A stretch of DNA of 16,610 nt, from contig JBDIAR010000072.1 in NCBI GenBank assembly GCA_039812545.1, forward strand, positions 1-16,610, in the 5' to 3' direction. Position 1 is the first letter of the stretch. Each line of letters opens with the position of its first letter. The DNA is from JBDIAR01 sp039812545 (lineage in GTDB: Bacteria; Actinomycetota; Actinomycetes; Actinomycetales; Dermatophilaceae). Positions 13,451 to 16,610 of this stretch are shown piece by piece. Under the pieces are notes generated by a model. It was not told the origin of the DNA. It searched no databases and saw nothing but the letters and a program-made list of their open reading frames with translations. The position numbers were made by a program, and so were the translations under genes.

Positions 13451-16369
13451 ATGACGACCACCACATCTACGCCGACCACCACCAGGCCCGGCCGACGGGC
13501 GGCTCGCCTCCGCAGGTTCTGGCCCCGCCTGACGAGCATCACCGCGGCCTTCGGGCTGGCCACCACCTTGGTGGCCGTGCCGCAGTTCCCCGGCGGATTC
13601 GGCACCGCCGCCCCCGCCCCACGGCCCGTCCCGCCGAGCATCGCACACGCCGGGTTCACCCCCGTGGCCGCGCCCGCCCCACCCGCGGGCGCCCGCGCAG
13701 CCACCGGCGGATCGGCCGGCAGCCGGGCCCTGCAGAGCCCCGAGCAGGCCGTCGCCTCCGGCGTCGCCATCGTCGGGGTGACCTGGCCGCACGGCCAACT
13801 GCGTCCCGGCAACGCGGTCGAGTACCGCTCGTTCGCCAACGGTGTCTGGTCGCCGTGGCAGGTCGCCGAGGTGGACCCGGACGGCCCCGCCGCCGACAGC
13901 GCCGAAGCCACCGGCGCCCGCGACGGCACCGGCGCGCTGGCACTGCTCGGCGCGACCAAGGTCCAGGCCCGCGTCGTCGGCCTGCAGACCGGCCAACGAT
14001 TCACTCCCGAGATCTCGGTCGTCGACCCGGGCAGCTCACCGGCGGACGCCTCGATCGGCGCGCCCGCCCCCGGTGCCGCCGTGGCCGCCGCCGCGCAGCC
14101 GGCGATCTACACCCGGGCGCAGTGGGGCGCCGACGAAACCATGCGCGACAAGAAGGACCTCACCTACGGCCAGGTCCAACTCGCCATCGTCCACCACACC
14201 GTCAACGCGAACGACTACACCCCCGACCAGGTGCCCGCACTCATCCGCGGCATGTACGCCTACCACACCAACCCAACGTGGGGCCGCGGCTGGAGCGACA
14301 TCGGCTACAACTTCCTCGTCGATCGATTCGGGCGGACCTGGGAGGGCCGGTACGGCGGGATCACCCAAGCCGTCCAGGGCGCGCACGCCTACAGCAACAA
14401 CCAGTGGTCGATGGGCGTCTCGGTGATCGGCACCTTCGACACCACAGCCCCGAACTCCGCGATCCTCGACGCCATCTCGCGCGTCATCGCGTGGAAGTTC
14501 ACCATCCACGGCGTTCCGGCCACCGGCCCGGTCAACCTGCACTCCGCCGGACCCTATGTCTCGCGGATCATCGGCCATCGCGACGCCTACGACAACAACA
14601 CCGGCTGCCCGGGCAATCTGCTGTGGCCCCAGCTGCCGACGATCCGCGCCAAGGTCGCCGCCTACGAGGGCGCCCTGCCCGGCGCCGTCCTGGTGCCCCG
14701 GCCCGCCGACGGCACGATCACGGTCAACGGCCACGGTTCGGGATCCGGCAAGGGTCTGTCCCAGTGGGGCGCGTATGCCATGGCTGAGGCCGGCAAGACC
14801 TGGCAGGACATCGTCGGCCACTACTACCCCGGAGCGGTCGCCACGACCGCCGATCGCACCGTCCGGGTGTCGCTGACCCGGTTCGGCACCGGGACGCAGA
14901 CGTACACGCTGACCCCGGCACTGGCATACCGGAGCTCCGGATCGACGACCTGGACGGCGCTGCCGGACGGACCGGGCCAACTCCAGGTGATCCCGACCGC
15001 CGCCGGCACCGTCACCGTCGCCACGCGGGCCGGCACGAGCGGCACCTGGACGGCGCTGGCCACCGGCGTACGGACCCCGCTGCGGTTGCGCGACGCCACC
15101 GGCGCGCCCATCGCGATCGTGTCCGGCGGCACCGACTGGCCGTTCCGCGGTGACCTCGTCCTGACCGCAACGGCAGCCGGCCGGCAGGCCCAGGTCAACC
15201 AGACCAGCGCCGACCAGGTAACCGCCGGGACGGTCGCCAATGTCATGCCCGCGGCGTGGCCGGCCGCCGCGCTGGCCGCCCAAGCCGTTGCCGTGCGCAC
15301 GTATGCCGTGCGCCAGGTCGTGCAGACCGAGGGCCTGGGGTCCGACGACACCTGCGACGGATGCCTGGGGTACACGGGCGTGCGCGGGGAGACCCCGGCG
15401 ACGGTGGCCGCGGTGGCGGCCACCGCCCGGTACCTGCTGACCAACGAGGGCGTCCCCGCGCTCACGGCATACTCCCGATCGAACGGGGGGATGCGCGCCT
15501 CCGGCGGGTACAGCCCCTTCTCGCTGGCCTTCCCGGACACCTGGGACGTCGCCCGCACCGCGTCGGCGACGCCGGTGATGTCGAACCCGACGAACTGGAC
15601 GACGACCCTGACGGTCGCCGCGATCCAGTCCGCCTATCCGTCGGTCGGCACCCTTTCCTCGGTGACGATCCTCGGTCGGATCGGTGGCGGCGACTGGGGC
15701 GGTCGGGCCACCTCGCTGCGGCTGATCGGGTCGGCGGGGACGCGGATCGTGACGGCGGACGTGTTCGCCGCGGCGCTGCGGCTGCCCTCCACGTGGTTCA
15801 CGATGGTGCCCGAGGGGACACTGACAGGTTTCGTCGACGTGCCGCCCGGCGCGCCGTTCGCGACCGAGATCGCCTGGCTGGCGGCCCGCGGGATCAGCAC
15901 CGGCTGGTCGGACGGGACGTTCCGCCCGAGCGAGCCGGTCACGCGTGAGGCGATGGCCGCGTTCATGTACCGCCTGGCCGGCAAGCCCGCGTTCACCCCG
16001 CCGGCCCGGTCGCCGTTCACCGATGTCCCGACGACGAGCGCGTTCTACAAGGAGATCACCTGGCTCGCCGCGCGCGGCATCAGCACCGGCTGGTCGGATC
16101 GGACCTTCCGGCCGACCACGTCGATCTCCCGCGAGGCGATGTCGGCGTTCATGTACCGGTTCGCCGGCCGGCCCGCGTTCACCGCACCCGCGGTCTCGCC
16201 GTTCCGCGACGTGCCGACGACCGGCGCCTTCTACCGCGAGATCAGTTGGCTGGCCGCGCGAAAGATCTCGACGGGCTGGTCCGACGGGACTTTCCGGCCG
16301 CTGAGCCCGGTGACCCGCGAGGCGATGGCCGCTTTCATGTACCGGTTGGCGGGGGTGATGGGACTGTGA
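13451..16369 (+). CDS. Secreted wall protein: PGRP amidase, SpoIID/LytB-like region, three SLH repeats
   Basis: A 972-residue exported protein. Residues 1-54 are a basic signal peptide with an RR pair (GRRAARLRR) and a hydrophobic core. Residues about 217-390 form a PGRP/Amidase_2 domain with the likely zinc ligands His248 (IVHHT), His376 (IGHRD) and Cys386 (TGCPG), so N-acetylmuramoyl-L-alanine amidase activity is plausible. Residues about 425-785 are SpoIID/LytB-like: LSQWGAYAMAEAG, HYYPG, then VMPAAWP, AQAVAVRTYAV and SRSNGG. Here the usual EMP glutamate is Val598, and the usual GHG before the SQ motif is GSG. Residues 793-967 hold three SLH-type repeats with the ISTGWSD core that should anchor it to the envelope. 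GAGGAG at 13438-13443 supports ATG 13451. The next gene starts inside its stop codon. Confidence 0.9.
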   Translation: MTTTTSTPTTTRPGRRAARLRRFWPRLTSITAAFGLATTLVAVPQFPGGFGTAAPAPRPVPPSIAHAGFTPVAAPAPPAGARAATGGSAGSRALQSPEQAVASGVAIVGVTWPHGQLRPGNAVEYRSFANGVWSPWQVAEVDPDGPAADSAEATGARDGTGALALLGATKVQARVVGLQTGQRFTPEISVVDPGSSPADASIGAPAPGAAVAAAAQPAIYTRAQWGADETMRDKKDLTYGQVQLAIVHHTVNANDYTPDQVPALIRGMYAYHTNPTWGRGWSDIGYNFLVDRFGRTWEGRYGGITQAVQGAHAYSNNQWSMGVSVIGTFDTTAPNSAILDAISRVIAWKFTIHGVPATGPVNLHSAGPYVSRIIGHRDAYDNNTGCPGNLLWPQLPTIRAKVAAYEGALPGAVLVPRPADGTITVNGHGSGSGKGLSQWGAYAMAEAGKTWQDIVGHYYPGAVATTADRTVRVSLTRFGTGTQTYTLTPALAYRSSGSTTWTALPDGPGQLQVIPTAAGTVTVATRAGTSGTWTALATGVRTPLRLRDATGAPIAIVSGGTDWPFRGDLVLTATAAGRQAQVNQTSADQVTAGTVANVMPAAWPAAALAAQAVAVRTYAVRQVVQTEGLGSDDTCDGCLGYTGVRGETPATVAAVAATARYLLTNEGVPALTAYSRSNGGMRASGGYSPFSLAFPDTWDVARTASATPVMSNPTNWTTTLTVAAIQSAYPSVGTLSSVTILGRIGGGDWGGRATSLRLIGSAGTRIVTADVFAAALRLPSTWFTMVPEGTLTGFVDVPPGAPFATEIAWLAARGISTGWSDGTFRPSEPVTREAMAAFMYRLAGKPAFTPPARSPFTDVPTTSAFYKEITWLAARGISTGWSDRTFRPTTSISREAMSAFMYRFAGRPAFTAPAVSPFRDVPTTGAFYREISWLAARKISTGWSDGTFRPLSPVTREAMAAFMYRLAGVMGL
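15827..16351 (+). repeat. Three S-layer homology repeats (about 62 aa period)
   Basis: Three in-frame repeats of about 186 bases begin near 15830, 16016 and 16202. Each encodes F-x-DVP, a helix with WLAAR, the ISTGWSD core, TFRP, and a second helix ending in AFMYRxAG. This is the SLH variant common in Gram-positive actinobacteria. DNA-level divergence shows that they are old duplications. Confidence 0.85.
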
Positions 16370-16610
16370 GTATGCGGGGCCGACGATCGCGGTGGTCCGT
16401 CCGGAGCTCGGTGGTGGCGGTCCTGCTGGGCGCACTCGTCGGGGCCCTGGCCCCCGCGCTCGGCGCGGCTCCCGCGCTCGGCGCGGCCCCGGCCCAGGCG
16501 GTCGCCGTGGCCGAGAGCCGGCTGCGGCCACCGGACGGCGCCTACACCGTCACCGGCTACGGCTACGGGCACGGCATCGGCCTGTCCGCGTGGGGCGAAC
16601 AGGCCCGCGC
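16366..16610 (+). CDS. Second secreted SpoIID/LytB-like protein, N-terminal part (partial)
   Basis: The frame starts at GTG 16366, overlapping the TGA of the previous gene by four bases, with an alternative ATG at 16372. It runs off the right edge with 81 full codons. A basic N terminus (RGRRSRW), a long hydrophobic segment and an Ala-rich cleavage zone (AQAVA) form a signal peptide. The mature start has TVTGYGYGHGIGLSAWGEQA, the glycine-histidine motif of SpoIID/LytB proteins. The stop-start overlap indicates translational coupling with the amidase/SLH protein. Unlike its neighbour it keeps GHG but has Ala where SQ is usual. The catalytic region is beyond the window. Confidence 0.8.
   Translation, partial: MSMRGRRSRWSVRSSVVAVLLGALVGALAPALGAAPALGAAPAQAVAVAESRLRPPDGAYTVTGYGYGHGIGLSAWGEQAR
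16453..16488 (+). repeat. 18-bp tandem duplication in the signal peptide
   Basis: Two adjacent 18-base units (16453-16470 and 16471-16488) encode PALGAA twice and differ only in the last base (GCT/GCC). They lengthen the end of the hydrophobic region of the second SpoIID-like protein. The duplication looks recent. Confidence 0.8.

Larger units (their letters stand above)
32..15472. repeat. Dispersed heptamer GTATGCC/GGCATAC, 20 copies
   Basis: The word reads GTATGCC on the plus strand at 357, 2152, 2191, 3376, 6954, 9930, 10161, 11878, 12782, 14773 and 15301. It reads GGCATAC on the plus strand at 32, 6288, 7128, 7419, 8441, 10762, 12902, 14923 and 15466. The commonest base after GTATGCC is G. 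Seventeen copies are in genes and three are between genes (2152, 2191, 10762). Neither strand is preferred (11 against 9). Confidence 0.8.

Noticed and set aside
15827..16351. Recent gene amplification or mobile repeat
   Set aside because: The three units are diverged SLH protein repeats in one reading frame, a normal domain arrangement.
14036..16531. Minus-strand open frame of 831 codons opposite the wall protein
   Set aside because: It is antisense to clearly conserved PGRP, SpoIID and SLH domains, and it is Arg/Gly/Pro-rich without motifs.

Overview
The window comes from a high-GC Gram-positive bacterium, an actinomycete. GC content is high throughout, GTG starts are common, Shine-Dalgarno sequences are strong, and terminator-like hairpins lack U-tracts. 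The family content also fits: an EtfD-type membrane iron-sulfur protein, a FadE-type acyl-CoA dehydrogenase, and an actinobacterial variant of the S-layer homology repeat. A Micrococcales relative (Dermatophilaceae/Intrasporangiaceae type) is my guess from the style of the wall proteins; the sequence itself does not prove it. I see no tRNA, rRNA, CRISPR array, insertion sequence or prophage gene.

Left block, minus strand (positions 6410 down to 1): etfB, etfA, an etfD-like membrane Fe-S oxidoreductase, a 569-residue acyl-CoA dehydrogenase, and the first 92 codons of a large beta-ketoacyl synthase resembling the PfaA/type I polyketide synthase group. Read together, this is an electron route: acyl-CoA dehydrogenase passes electrons to EtfBA, EtfBA passes them to EtfD in the membrane, and EtfD presumably reduces menaquinone. 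A lipid-building synthase is attached at the distal end. Hairpins sit between etfA and etfD and at the end of etfD. A C-rich, G-poor leader precedes the dehydrogenase.

Middle block, plus strand (6937-9722): after a 526-base divergent control region come two tandem paralogous CoA-transferases of the 4-hydroxybutyrate/acetyl-CoA hydrolase family. Each keeps the catalytic glutamate and each is followed by a strong inverted repeat. With the left block they suggest a locus devoted to acyl-CoA activation and oxidation.

Right block, plus strand (9841-16610): a probable SGNH/GDSL lipoprotein hydrolase; a three-part fusion of a HAD phosphatase, a HerA/FtsK-like P-loop ATPase and a C-terminal domain; an SRPBCC-fold protein; a 972-residue secreted wall protein (PGRP amidase, SpoIID/LytB-like region, three SLH repeats); and the start of a second secreted SpoIID/LytB-like protein whose start codon overlaps the stop of the first.

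The most unusual feature is a dispersed word. GTATGCC, or its complement GGCATAC, occurs 20 times by hand count on both strands. Roughly two would be expected at 70% GC. Fifteen copies lie in Tyr-Ala or Ala-Tyr codon pairs that use otherwise rare codons (TAT GCC, GCA TAC), so the word appears to be selected as DNA. Its density, about one per 830 bases, is like that of DNA uptake or other genome-wide signal words.
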